Source: CAYRVX01 sp964642165 (GTDB lineage: Bacteria > Planctomycetota > Phycisphaerae > SM23-33). From it: a DNA stretch of 32,660 nucleotides. The translations under genes were made by a program, and so were the position numbers. A model generated the notes under the pieces. The model had not been told where the DNA came from and did not search any database. It worked only from the letters and a program-made list of their open reading frames with translations. Location: assembly GCA_964642165.1 (NCBI GenBank), contig CAZXOC010000051.1:1-32660 (forward strand). The letters run 5' to 3'. Positions 16,107-25,105 of this stretch are shown piece by piece (position 1 is the stretch's first letter; every line of letters begins with the position of its first letter).

Positions 16107-18311
16107 TCACTTCTGGGGGAGCTTTGCCTGCTCCTGGTAGTCGTAGAAGGCCTCGTAGTTCTTGCGGAGGTAGCCGCCGGCCATCGCGCGGGCGCCGTTG
16201 AGGACCACGCCGATGATGTTCGCCCCGAGTCGGCCGAGCATCTCTTGCACGCGCTGGACGATGCCGTGCGTATTCGCCCCGGCGCGGACGACGAGGATCA
16301 CGCCGTCGACGCGGGTGCTCAGCGCCAGCGCATCGGTGACCAGCAGGCACGGGGCGCTGTCGAAGATCACCTGGTCGTACTGCTGGACCATCTCAGAGAT
16401 CATCGTGCCCATCTGCTCGGAGCCCAGGAGCTCGCCGGGGTTGGGGGGCATCGGCCCGGCGGGCATGACGCTGAGGTTCGGCTCGACTTCCTGGACGAGC
16501 TCCTGCCAGTTGGCCTGGCCGACCAGGGCGCTGCTCAGCCCGCCTTCCGGGCACGACGTGAAGAGCCTGCGGACGGCCGGCTGGCGGAAGTTCGCGTCGA
16601 CGACCAGGACCTTCCTGCCGCTGCGCGCGATGGAGGCGGCCAGGTTCAGCGTCACGGTGGTCCGCCCGTCCTCGGGCGAGGGGCTGGTCACCAGGAGCGT
16701 TCGGCGCTTGCTGGCCGGTCCGCTGAACAGCAGACAGGTTCGGATCTGGCGAAAGGCCTCGCTGATGAGGCTGTTGGGATGGGTCGAGAACGCCAGCCGG
16801 AGGTCCTTGATGACCTCCTCGAGGTCGTCCTCGTGCGGCACCATCCCGAGCAGGGGCAGGTCGACGCGCCGGGCGATGTCGGACGGCCCCCGGATGGAGG
16901 TGTCGACGAACTCGAGCAGGAACGACAGGCCGAACCCGACGATCAGCCCCAGCAGCACGCCCAGGGGCACCATGAACTCCCATCGGGGCCAGGACGGTTC
17001 TCTCGGCGTCGGGGCCAGGGCCATCACGCCCAGCGGCGGGTTGCCGCGTTCCACGGCCCGCATGTCGTCCAGGCGATTGTCGATGCGGTCGATTCTCTTG
17101 CTGAGGGCTTCGTCCTTGACCTGGAGCTGGTTGTAGCGGCTGTAGGTTGTCCGCAGGCCGCGGACGCTCACGTCCACGAAGCGGTACTGGTCCCGCAGCT
17201 TGGTGAGGCGTTCGAGGATGATGGCCTTCCGCGCCTCGGCGTTGGCGATCATCGATCGGACCTGGGTCTCGATGAGGACGCCCTCTCGGTCCTTGATCTC
17301 GTGATCCAGGCTTTTCTGCCTGGCCTCGAAGGACAGGACGGTTCGGTGCCGGGGCCCGAACTTGCGCTTGAGGTTCTCCTGCTCGGTCCGGCGCTGGAGC
17401 AGCGTGGACCGCAGCAGGCGCAGCGAGGGGTCGAGGTCGAGGGCCTGGAGGACCATCGGCAAGGAGGCGACCTGGCCGCTGTCGATCTGCTTCTTGATCA
17501 GTTCGAGGGCGCCTCCGGCCTGGGCGTACTCCAGCTCCAGCAGCGTCACCTGGGGCGCGAGGCTGTGGAGCTTCATCGTCAGCACGTTGGTGCGGTCCAG
17601 CAGGTCGGGCACCTCGGCGTCCCGCAGCAGCATGCTCTTCTCGTTCTGGATCCGGTCCAGTTCGTCGGCGAGGTTCTTTCGCTCCTCGGTGAGGTGCCGG
17701 ATCTGGTCTCGCCGGCCCTGGTTGGCGTTCTCGATGGCGCGCTCGACGGTCGCCTTGGCGACCGCGTTGACGATGTCCGGAAGCTCCTGCTGGTTCATCC
17801 CCGTCATCGACACGTGGATCAGCGCGCTGCCGACCCGCGGCGAGACGCTGAGGTCGTCGAGCAGACGAGTCAGGGCGTCGTCGGGGCTCTTCTTGAACCA
17901 GAAGGTTCCCCGGATCTCCTTTTTGCGGAGGGCCTCCTCCAGCACGCCTTCGCTCATGCCCAGGCTGGCGTACTTCATGCCCTCGGCCTCGGTCCAAGCC
18001 GCCGTGGGCACGCCGCGCTGGACCTGGATGGCCGTGTGCACTTCCGGACGGACCTCCAGCAGCGCCGTCGACGTGTAGAACGGCGCATAGCGCTCCCACA
18101 GAAGCTGGGCCAGCACCGCCGCCCCGCAGCAGATCACCAGCGACAAGATGAGCAGCCACTTCCGCTTGCGAAGGATGCGAAGCACGTCGCGCCCGGACAG
18201 GCCGAGCTCCGGCTGCCCCGGCGGCGCCCCGGCCACCCGACGCGTCGTGGGCATGCTTGTGCCCGCGCGAATGATCTGTGGTGTCGTCTCCCGCGTTGGT
18301 ATGACGCTCAT
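16107..18311 (-). CDS. Wzc-like polysaccharide co-polymerase / BY-kinase with altered Walker motifs
   Basis: This 734-residue inner-membrane protein has a Wzz chain-length domain with transmembrane segments at about 52-73 and 447-466. A long periplasmic coiled-coil region lies between (about 185-415, ERKNLADELDRIQNE). The cytoplasmic C-terminus is a bacterial tyrosine kinase domain: the oligomerisation motif EAFRQIRT (518-525), Walker A SPSPEDGRTT (543-552), Walker A' VVDANFRQP (571-578), Walker B QVIFDSAP with Asp651, and PPNPGELLG (622-630). A tail cluster holds Tyr714, Tyr719, Tyr723 and Tyr725. In active BY-kinases the Walker A Lys is essential; here it is Arg550, and the usual second Asp of Walker A' is Asn574. 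It should still work with the Wza-like protein in polysaccharide export. It starts one base after the TPR stop with AGGAG 6 bases upstream, so it is coupled and last in the operon. Confidence 0.88.
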   Translation of the reverse strand: MSVIPTRETTPQIIRAGTSMPTTRRVAGAPPGQPELGLSGRDVLRILRKRKWLLILSLVICCGAAVLAQLLWERYAPFYTSTALLEVRPEVHTAIQVQRGVPTAAWTEAEGMKYASLGMSEGVLEEALRKKEIRGTFWFKKSPDDALTRLLDDLSVSPRVGSALIHVSMTGMNQQELPDIVNAVAKATVERAIENANQGRRDQIRHLTEERKNLADELDRIQNEKSMLLRDAEVPDLLDRTNVLTMKLHSLAPQVTLLELEYAQAGGALELIKKQIDSGQVASLPMVLQALDLDPSLRLLRSTLLQRRTEQENLKRKFGPRHRTVLSFEARQKSLDHEIKDREGVLIETQVRSMIANAEARKAIILERLTKLRDQYRFVDVSVRGLRTTYSRYNQLQVKDEALSKRIDRIDNRLDDMRAVERGNPPLGVMALAPTPREPSWPRWEFMVPLGVLLGLIVGFGLSFLLEFVDTSIRGPSDIARRVDLPLLGMVPHEDDLEEVIKDLRLAFSTHPNSLISEAFRQIRTCLLFSGPASKRRTLLVTSPSPEDGRTTVTLNLAASIARSGRKVLVVDANFRQPAVRRLFTSCPEGGLSSALVGQANWQELVQEVEPNLSVMPAGPMPPNPGELLGSEQMGTMISEMVQQYDQVIFDSAPCLLVTDALALSTRVDGVILVVRAGANTHGIVQRVQEMLGRLGANIIGVVLNGARAMAGGYLRKNYEAFYDYQEQAKLPQK

Positions 18312-18312
18312 C

Positions 18313-21300
18313 TCACGCTCCTGTCTTGGCCTTGGGGCCGAGCCTCGCCACGGCCTGCTGCAACGGCTCGTAGAGAGGATCGTCTTTCGTGGTCCGGACC
18401 ATCTCGAAGCCTTGTTTATACTGCTTCAGGGCCTCCTGGAGGCGCCCGATTTTCTCGTAGACCCACCCGAGATGATAGCGGGTGGCCGTCAGGGGACTTT
18501 CGAGTCGCACGGCGCGGAGGAGGACCTGCTCGGCCTCGGCGAACTTCCCGATCTTCGCCAGGGTCCAGGCATAGGTGTCCAGGACCCGCGCGTTGTTGGG
18601 CACCCGGCTGGCGGCGCGTTCTGCGAACGGCAGCGCCTCCTTGGGTTTGTCCAGGTCGTTGGTGTACATGTACGCGAGGTTGTTGAGCACCTGGTAGTCG
18701 GTCGGCCGCGCCTTGAGGCAGGTCAGGTAGGCCCTCTCGGCCTCGGGGAACTTCTTCATGCGGTAGTAGGTCGTCCCGAGGTGGCGGTTGACGAAGAACG
18801 TCGACAGCCGGTCCGGCGCCAGGGCAAGGGCGGCTTGGAGGCTTTCGGCCCCCTTGGCCAGTTTCTCCTCGTCGCTGTACAGCGCGCCCAGGACGAAGTG
18901 CAGGCGCCAGTTCTTGGGGTCGGCCGCCACCCACTTCTTGAAGCGCTCGACCGTTCCGGCGACGCCGTAGGCGTTGCGGAGCTGCCCGACGGCCATGAGG
19001 ACATACTCGGCCGGGATCGTCTGGAGTGACCGCAGGAAGAGCTTGTCGGCCTCGGGGTGGCGCCCCAGCTTGGCGAGGCTGCCGGCGCGGATGGCCGCCA
19101 CCCACTGGACGAACTTCGGCCGGTCCAGGTAAGGCCAGGAGGCCGTCAGCACCTGCTCGTGCTGGTTCGCCTCCTGGAGGGCCAGCAGGTAGACCTGAAC
19201 CGAGCGCAGTTGGTCGGGCCCCAGCCGAATCGCCCGGGCCAGCGCGGCCAGCTTCCTTGGCTGGTTGTCCCGCCGGTCCCACATGACCGCCTCGGCCATC
19301 ACGTAGCCCACGTCGTTGGGAAAGAGCTGCTGGGCGTCGCCCAGCAAGCTCTCCAGCCGGTCCCATTTCTGTCGGCGGCTGTAGATCGCGAGGAGGCGGT
19401 CGATCGCCGTCGCGAAGGCGGCGTGCTCTCCGAGGATCTCCCGGTAGACCAGCTCGGCGTTGTCGTAGTCTCGGAGGGACTCGTAGACCGCCGCGAGCTG
19501 CATGGAGACCTCGACGCGGTTGGTCAGGCGCCGCGCCGCCTGGAGGTCCGCCTGGGCCTTGGCGGGCTCGCCCTGGACCAGGTACAGCCTCGCCCGCAGG
19601 ATCAGGGGCCAGGCGTAGGTCGGATTGTCCTGGACCGCCTGGGTGAACAGCTCCAGGGCGATCTTCGGTTCGCCCCGCCGGAACGCCAGGTCGCCCTTCA
19701 GGGTCAGCGCGCCGGCGTCGGTCGGGTTGCGCCGCAGGATCTCGTCGATCCGCTTGGCGGCCTGCTCGTACTCGCGGGCCTCGATCTGGTACCGGATGAG
19801 CTCCTTCTCCCCGGCGACGTTCGCGCCCGCCTTCTCGCGTTGCAGGTGAACGCAGTTGGTCATGGACAGCGCGGCGCTGGGCCACTGGCCGAACTCCGCC
19901 CAGTAGCGGGCCAGCGCGCGGTGCCCGCGCGGGTCCTTCACGTCGGCGGCGATGGCCTTCTCGAATGCCTCCTTGGCCAGCCGGGGGTTGACGCGCGTCA
20001 CCAGCTCGCCGTAGAGGATCCGCATCCCCACCCGGTCCTTCCAGGTGTCCAGGAGGGGCTCGATGACCCGCTGGAGGTCTGCCAGCCTGCGCCTCCGCAA
20101 GTAGAATCTGCACAGGACCCCCGTGCCGAAGAGCTTGTTGGGGCTCTTCCGGAACAGCGTGATGTATCTCTGCTCGGCCTTCTTGAGGTAGTCCGCCCGA
20201 ACGGGGTCGTCGGGCGTCTTGAGCCCGGCTACACGCTCGTAGAGCATCGCCAGGGCCGCGATGTTCCGCAGGTCGTCCGCGTTGCGGGCCTCGTACTGCT
20301 CGCGCTGCTTGATGAGCTCCTCCGGGGTGGCGTCCTCCCGGTCGATCTCGAGCTTCGCCTCGCGAATGTAGGCGTTGTCGGGCGCCAGCCGGTAGGCCGC
20401 CCGAACGTACGACCGGTGCTCCGTCCGCTTGCCCTGCGCCGCCGTCACGGCGGCCAATCCGATCAGCGCCGGGGCATGGCCGGGATCGTTGTCGGCGACG
20501 ATCTTGAAGGCCTGGTAGGCCTGCTCGTAGTCCTTCTTCTGGAGGTAGGCGTTGCCCAGCAGGACGCGGGCGTCCTTCCGGTCGGGGCGCTCGCGGAGGA
20601 CCTCCATCGCCGCGGCGATCGTGGCCTCGAAGTCCCTCTTGCGCATCGCCAGGCGCGTCTGGTAGAGCTGGCCCCCGCTCCCGTCCAGGTTCGCCGCCCG
20701 CGCCCGCGCGACACAATCGTCGGCGAGCTTCCAGTCCTCCTTCACCAGCGCCAGGCGGAAGAGCCTCTCCACGACGCCCCAGGCGTTCGGGTCGATCTTC
20801 GCCGCCGCCTGGAGGTGCGCCAGGTAGGCGTCCTGGCGGCCGAACATCGCCTCGATGTTGGCCTTCTCCAACTCCTGCTCCAGCGGCGGCTTCTTGTCGG
20901 CCAGCCTCAGCAGGATCTCCCGCCGCGCCTGTTTGTCCTTCACGCCGAGGAGTTGCTTCTGGGCCAGGAGGGCCTCGTCGTCGGGGAAGCGTTTCAGGGC
21001 CCCTTCGAGCAGCGTCCGGGCCTCGTCGAACCGCTCGAGGGACTGGTACATGCGCGACAGCAGCGAGATGACGGCGCGGCTGTCGAGCTCGGCTTCGTGG
21101 AGTCTCTGGGTGTAGCGCAGGGCCTCCTCGCGCCGCCCGTCCTGCCACAGGCCCGCGGCCCGATTCAGCAGGATGCCGAGCGTTCGCTTCGTGGGCTTCA
21201 GCCCCGGCGGCAGCGCCGGGTCCTCCCCCGAGACGGCCAGGATCACCGTCTTCATGTTCAGCGCCTCGGCGTTCTCCGGGTCTATCTTCAGCGCACGCTC

Positions 21301-23112
21301 GACGATCCGGTTGGCCTTGTCGATGTCCCGGTAGCGCATCAACAGGCGGGCCTTCGCCATGAGCACCGGGATGTTGCTCTGCTGGCCCGGAATGCTCAGG
21401 AAGCGATCGATGATGCCCTCGGCCTTGCCGGGCAGGCGCCGCTTCATGTAGACGTTGATCAGCAGGTTGGCCAGCGGGATGCTGAAGCTGCGCGATTCCT
21501 GGTAGGCCCGCTCGAGCATCGGCAGGGCCTCTTCCTCCTTGCCCTCGGCGCAGGCGATGCGCCCGGCGATGTTGTCCCTCGCCGGGCCGCGAACCCCCAG
21601 CGACGTCATCTCCCGCATGCACTTGCGAGCCTCGTCCAGGATCTCGTCCCGCTGGTCCTTCTCGGCGCGGCCGGTTTCGACCATCGTCAGGAGCGTGCCC
21701 GCCAACAGGTAGCTCAACTCCAGGCGGCTGGCCGCCTCCCGTCGGGCGGCCTCGTTCGAAGACTGCGTCGCCGCCATCTGCTTCACGGCAGCCAGGCCTT
21801 CGCGCAGGACGTCCGCCGCCGTCTTCTCCTCGTTGCGGCGGCTGTAGATCCTGGCCCGATCGATGTACGGTCTGGGGTCGAGCCTGTCGATCTCGTTGGC
21901 CTTCTTAAGGATGGCCAGGGCCTCGTCCGGGCGGTTCAGCACCCGGAGATGATTGGCCATGGCGACATGCCCGGAGACGGGATCGTGCCGGATGGCCTGC
22001 TCGAAGCACTGCCTGGCCGATTCCAGCAGGGGCAGCGCGACGGCGAGCTGTCTGGCCGCCGTCGGGCCCCGCTTGATCGCCGGCTCGATGTCCTTGACCA
22101 GCTCGGGATCCAGCTTCGCCGACGCCACGACCTGCCGGGTGGCCGCCTCGCTCCGGCTGGCCGCCTCCAGGAACTGCTGGCGGACCTGCGGCTCCAGGAG
22201 CAGCACCGCGCGGAACTCCCCCGCGAGCTTCCGCAGCCCCTTGGCGCGGAGGTACGCGCCGCGGGCGATCAGGATCCTCGCGTCCTCCGGCAGCGCCTGG
22301 ATGGCGCGATCGAACCCGCGATCGACGTCCTGATCCCTTCCCTCGATCTGCGAGAGGAACCGGATCATCCCCAGCCAGTAGCGGGGCCGCAGGTCCCGGA
22401 GGTCCTCGTGCTCCTGCTCGAGGGCCTTTTTCTGCGCGTCGTCCTTGGCCGATTCGATGGCCTGGAGCTTCTCGGCGATGGCCGCCTCGAGCTTCGGGAT
22501 GGCCGCGTTGAAGTCGGCAATGGCCTCGCGGGCGGTTTGGCCCGGCGTCTGCCTGGAGGCCAACTCGCCCTTGGCGCGGGCGCGCCGGAAGAGGGTCTTG
22601 TGATCGCCGGGGGTGAGTTCCAGGAGCTTGTCGGCCTCCTTGATGAAGTCCGGCCAGGCCCGGAAGCCCACGGCAAACTGCCAGCGGATGTCGCAGAGGA
22701 ACTGCTGGGCCTCGACGTAGGCGGGGTCGCGGTTCAGCGCGCGGTGCACCAGGCTGATGGACCTCCTGAGGCACTCGTTCCGTTGCGTCTGCGTCAGCCC
22801 GGTCCCGTCCTGGAACCACTGGTGGTTCATCCGGGCGTATTCGTAGAAGTACTCCTTGATCTGGGGAGATCCCTTCGCGCGCGCCGCGTCGATGGCCTCC
22901 TGGAAGGCCTTGTCGGCCGCCCGGTAGTCCTTCTGCTTCAGCGCCGCCATCGCCTGGGCGATCAGGGGCCCGGGGTCCCGGGGGAAGAACCGGTCCAGCA
23001 GGCCCCACGTGCCCTGCTGGATCACCACGGTGAGCACCAGGGCAAGGACCACCGCCCCTAGCGCCACCAGCAGGACCGCGACGCGCTTGTTGAGTTTCCT
23101 TCGCCTGGCCAT
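18313..23112 (-). CDS. Giant membrane-anchored TPR protein, PrsT-like
   Basis: This 1599-residue protein has a positively charged N-terminus (MARRRKLNKR) and one transmembrane helix (about 11-31). Nearly all the rest is tetratricopeptide repeats projecting into the periplasm. Repeats begin near residue 46 (LIAQAMAALKQKDYRAADKAFQEA) and recur to the C-terminus (for example KDARVLLGNAYLQKKDYEQA and ARYHLGWVYEKIG-type units). TPR proteins accompany exosortases and polysaccharide export systems and act as scaffolds; the PEP-CTERM-associated TPR lipoprotein PrsT is usually around 900 residues, so this one is unusually long. No catalytic domain is visible. The ATG at 23112 has GAGG about 7 bases upstream. 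It follows the EpsI-like gene by 40 bases and is followed one base later by the BY-kinase start, so it is firmly in the operon. Its role as periplasmic assembly platform is inferred from context. Confidence 0.88.
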   Translation of the reverse strand: MARRRKLNKRVAVLLVALGAVVLALVLTVVIQQGTWGLLDRFFPRDPGPLIAQAMAALKQKDYRAADKAFQEAIDAARAKGSPQIKEYFYEYARMNHQWFQDGTGLTQTQRNECLRRSISLVHRALNRDPAYVEAQQFLCDIRWQFAVGFRAWPDFIKEADKLLELTPGDHKTLFRRARAKGELASRQTPGQTAREAIADFNAAIPKLEAAIAEKLQAIESAKDDAQKKALEQEHEDLRDLRPRYWLGMIRFLSQIEGRDQDVDRGFDRAIQALPEDARILIARGAYLRAKGLRKLAGEFRAVLLLEPQVRQQFLEAASRSEAATRQVVASAKLDPELVKDIEPAIKRGPTAARQLAVALPLLESARQCFEQAIRHDPVSGHVAMANHLRVLNRPDEALAILKKANEIDRLDPRPYIDRARIYSRRNEEKTAADVLREGLAAVKQMAATQSSNEAARREAASRLELSYLLAGTLLTMVETGRAEKDQRDEILDEARKCMREMTSLGVRGPARDNIAGRIACAEGKEEEALPMLERAYQESRSFSIPLANLLINVYMKRRLPGKAEGIIDRFLSIPGQQSNIPVLMAKARLLMRYRDIDKANRIVERALKIDPENAEALNMKTVILAVSGEDPALPPGLKPTKRTLGILLNRAAGLWQDGRREEALRYTQRLHEAELDSRAVISLLSRMYQSLERFDEARTLLEGALKRFPDDEALLAQKQLLGVKDKQARREILLRLADKKPPLEQELEKANIEAMFGRQDAYLAHLQAAAKIDPNAWGVVERLFRLALVKEDWKLADDCVARARAANLDGSGGQLYQTRLAMRKRDFEATIAAAMEVLRERPDRKDARVLLGNAYLQKKDYEQAYQAFKIVADNDPGHAPALIGLAAVTAAQGKRTEHRSYVRAAYRLAPDNAYIREAKLEIDREDATPEELIKQREQYEARNADDLRNIAALAMLYERVAGLKTPDDPVRADYLKKAEQRYITLFRKSPNKLFGTGVLCRFYLRRRRLADLQRVIEPLLDTWKDRVGMRILYGELVTRVNPRLAKEAFEKAIAADVKDPRGHRALARYWAEFGQWPSAALSMTNCVHLQREKAGANVAGEKELIRYQIEAREYEQAAKRIDEILRRNPTDAGALTLKGDLAFRRGEPKIALELFTQAVQDNPTYAWPLILRARLYLVQGEPAKAQADLQAARRLTNRVEVSMQLAAVYESLRDYDNAELVYREILGEHAAFATAIDRLLAIYSRRQKWDRLESLLGDAQQLFPNDVGYVMAEAVMWDRRDNQPRKLAALARAIRLGPDQLRSVQVYLLALQEANQHEQVLTASWPYLDRPKFVQWVAAIRAGSLAKLGRHPEADKLFLRSLQTIPAEYVLMAVGQLRNAYGVAGTVERFKKWVAADPKNWRLHFVLGALYSDEEKLAKGAESLQAALALAPDRLSTFFVNRHLGTTYYRMKKFPEAERAYLTCLKARPTDYQVLNNLAYMYTNDLDKPKEALPFAERAASRVPNNARVLDTYAWTLAKIGKFAEAEQVLLRAVRLESPLTATRYHLGWVYEKIGRLQEALKQYKQGFEMVRTTKDDPLYEPLQQAVARLGPKAKTGA

Positions 23113-23152
23113 GTACGACCCTCGCTACGGCACCGTACGTTCCGTCGGCGCT

Positions 23153-24076
23153 TCAGCCGCCGGACTCCAGCTTCTCGATCTCTTCGGGCATCGGCAGCAC
23201 CTTCAGCACGTGCGGCAGGAAATGCCTTGCGAAGTCCCTCGCGGCCTCGTCGGCGCGCACCGGGTCGAACACCGGCGTCAACGAGCCGAACTGGATCTTC
23301 GCGAAGTACGCGTGTCGCACGAACGGCGAGGTCAGCTTTAGCCGCACTACCTCGCGGCTGGTCTCCGGCTCGCCGTTCAGGCTGAAGACGTAATACTGGG
23401 CGTACTGGAGGGTTTGCCCCTGGTAGTCGCTCCGCTCGAACAGGATGCGGCGGAGCTTGACCGGCCGGGAACCCCACTCTCCCGGCGCCGACGGGACGGA
23501 GACGGCCATGTCCCGCCGGCTCACCAGGCGCGCCCCGCCGGCCACCAGGCAAATCTCCGGCACGTGCGGCACGACGTCCACCCCGCCGGTGTAGTAGTAC
23601 GTCTCGAGGCGCCAGTAGCGCAGCGGGCGGTTCGGGGGCACACGCGCATCCCGGTAGAACCGGGCGACAAACCAGTTGCTGCGGCGCTCGGGGCGGTTCG
23701 TCTCGTCCGTGCCCGTGCCGATCTTCAACTGCTCCATCAGGTCGTCGGGGATCTCGATCTCGCCGTCGGGCCTGCCGTCCTTCTTGGGCAAGCCGCGGTC
23801 GTCCCGGGCAATCTCGCCGTCCTTGTCGACGAACTGGTACGGCCCGAGGCGCCCCGGCAGGGAGACCATCCGGAACTCCTCGTCCACCTCCACGCCCGCC
23901 GGCCAGGGGACCGCCTTCTTCCGGACGGCGATGCGCAGGACCTCGACGGCCACGCTCCATCCGCCTGCCGCGATGCCCAGAATCGCCGCCGCGACGGCGA
24001 AGTGGATCAGTCCCTGCCTCGAGGCTGCCGGCCGCGCCGCGCGCTCGGCCGATCGTTCGTCCCGTTCGCCGCTCAT
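23153..24076 (-). CDS. EpsI-like exosortase-associated protein (DUF3485 type)
   Basis: This 307-residue protein has one N-terminal transmembrane helix (about 24-46) and a soluble domain outside the inner membrane. The segment VDVVPHVPEICLVAGGARLV (166-185) corresponds to the conserved HSPxxCLPGxGW-type region of EpsI/DUF3485, including Cys176. RYWRLETYYYTGG and LQYAQYYVFSLNGE provide the aromatic strands expected around it. EpsI proteins occur with exosortases, either fused to their C-terminus or as a neighbour, and take part in exopolysaccharide or sorting functions that are poorly defined. The start at 24076 overlaps the exosortase stop (ATGA), with GGAGG inside the exosortase gene; a longer frame upstream reads antisense-like proline/arginine-rich sequence and was rejected. 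It is divergent from classical EpsI, so the call rests on motif plus context. Confidence 0.75.
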   Translation of the reverse strand: MSGERDERSAERAARPAASRQGLIHFAVAAAILGIAAGGWSVAVEVLRIAVRKKAVPWPAGVEVDEEFRMVSLPGRLGPYQFVDKDGEIARDDRGLPKKDGRPDGEIEIPDDLMEQLKIGTGTDETNRPERRSNWFVARFYRDARVPPNRPLRYWRLETYYYTGGVDVVPHVPEICLVAGGARLVSRRDMAVSVPSAPGEWGSRPVKLRRILFERSDYQGQTLQYAQYYVFSLNGEPETSREVVRLKLTSPFVRHAYFAKIQFGSLTPVFDPVRADEAARDFARHFLPHVLKVLPMPEEIEKLESGG

Positions 24077-25080
24077 GGCTTGGCCCCCTCCGGGACGGCC
24101 GGGCCGCCCTCGGGCTCGCCCTCGTCCTCTTCCTCGTCCTCCTCCACGAACAGGCCGCGCAGCAGCCAGCTCAGCCCCCAGAGCATCAGCAGGGCGGGCA
24201 CCAGCATCAACATCCCGGTGAAGGAATGCATGAAGTTCTGGCCGAGCTCCGGCCGGTCCCAGACGTACATCGTGCTGGTGATGACCACGCGGAGGACGTT
24301 GCACACGACGGCGATGGGAACGCCCATGACCACCAGGACGAGGCGCTGCCAGATGGGGCGGTCGTCGAGGTAGGCCATCGCCACGCCCAGGGCCAGGAAG
24401 GCCATCAGCATGCGCATGCCGCTGCACGCCTCGGCGACGGTCAGCTCCCGCTCGACGCCGCTGACGCTCAGCAGGGCCAGCGTACTATGCCGCACGACGA
24501 TCGACACGCCGCAGAGCTTGAGGATCGCCTGAGAGGCCGTGGCGGCCAAGCCCTGAAGCGGCAAAGCGATGCGGCCGTATAACGTGCCCGGTACCGGCAG
24601 CGCGAAGATCAGAAAACAGATCGGCAGCCACGTCACGCGGATGACCCGCGGCCCGGCGAGGTAGAGGACCAGCCCGAAGAGGATCGGGATCATGCCGACG
24701 TGGCTGAACCACTGGTTCTGGATGGGATAGATGCCGACGAACACCTGGAAGATGCCGAAGATCATGATCGGCAGCCCCCAGAGACACGCCCGGCGCCGCG
24801 CGGCGAACAACTCGTCGCGGCGGCTGAAGAGGAAGTAGACGCTGAACAGCGGGATGAGGAACCCGTGCGACCAATTGCCGTCGTCGATCCACATCCGCAG
24901 GAGGAGGCCGAAGTGCCGGTAGTTCAGCCAGGCGAACAGTCCGGCCAGCACGACGACCTTCGCGCACGTCAGCAGGGGGAAGCTCTGGCGGAAGGTCGTT
25001 CCGGTGGAATCGACGACCATCTCCGCCAAGCTGCCCGAGACTGCCTTGCTGGCGACGCCATGACGCGAACGGTTGCTCAT
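24073..25080 (-). CDS. Exosortase (transpeptidase/sorting enzyme)
   Basis: This 335-residue integral membrane protein has about eight hydrophobic helices between residues 38 and 312. It carries the exosortase triad: Cys219 in TVAEACSGMRML, Arg264 in CNVLRVV and His285 in NFMHSFTGML. Exosortases cut PEP-CTERM or related C-terminal sorting signals and are thought to transfer proteins to a surface glycan. The C-terminus ends in an acidic, low-complexity cytoplasmic tail (VEEDEEEDEGEPEGG) rather than a fused EpsI domain, which is supplied by the next gene. The gene sits between a Wza-like exporter (25 bases upstream) and the EpsI-like gene (ATGA overlap). That is the typical link of exosortases to exopolysaccharide loci. 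No substrate with a PEP-CTERM-like tail is in the window. It may belong to the planctomycete exosortase subtypes; the exact subtype was not assigned. Confidence 0.93.
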   Translation of the reverse strand: MSNRSRHGVASKAVSGSLAEMVVDSTGTTFRQSFPLLTCAKVVVLAGLFAWLNYRHFGLLLRMWIDDGNWSHGFLIPLFSVYFLFSRRDELFAARRRACLWGLPIMIFGIFQVFVGIYPIQNQWFSHVGMIPILFGLVLYLAGPRVIRVTWLPICFLIFALPVPGTLYGRIALPLQGLAATASQAILKLCGVSIVVRHSTLALLSVSGVERELTVAEACSGMRMLMAFLALGVAMAYLDDRPIWQRLVLVVMGVPIAVVCNVLRVVITSTMYVWDRPELGQNFMHSFTGMLMLVPALLMLWGLSWLLRGLFVEEDEEEDEGEPEGGPAVPEGAKP

Positions 25081-25105
25081 GGGCTCCCAAGCGGCGTTCC
25101 GCCCG

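Noticed and set aside
19057..23061. A 1334-codon open frame opposite the TPR gene, and similar long frames opposite secDF and the exosortase operon
   Set aside because: Low-complexity mirror images of coding strands; the opposite strand gives clear domains with consistent codon use.
24077..24427. Extension of the EpsI-like frame into the exosortase gene
   Set aside because: The extra residues are out-of-frame exosortase sequence; the ATG at 24076 gives a normal membrane anchor and an ATGA overlap.
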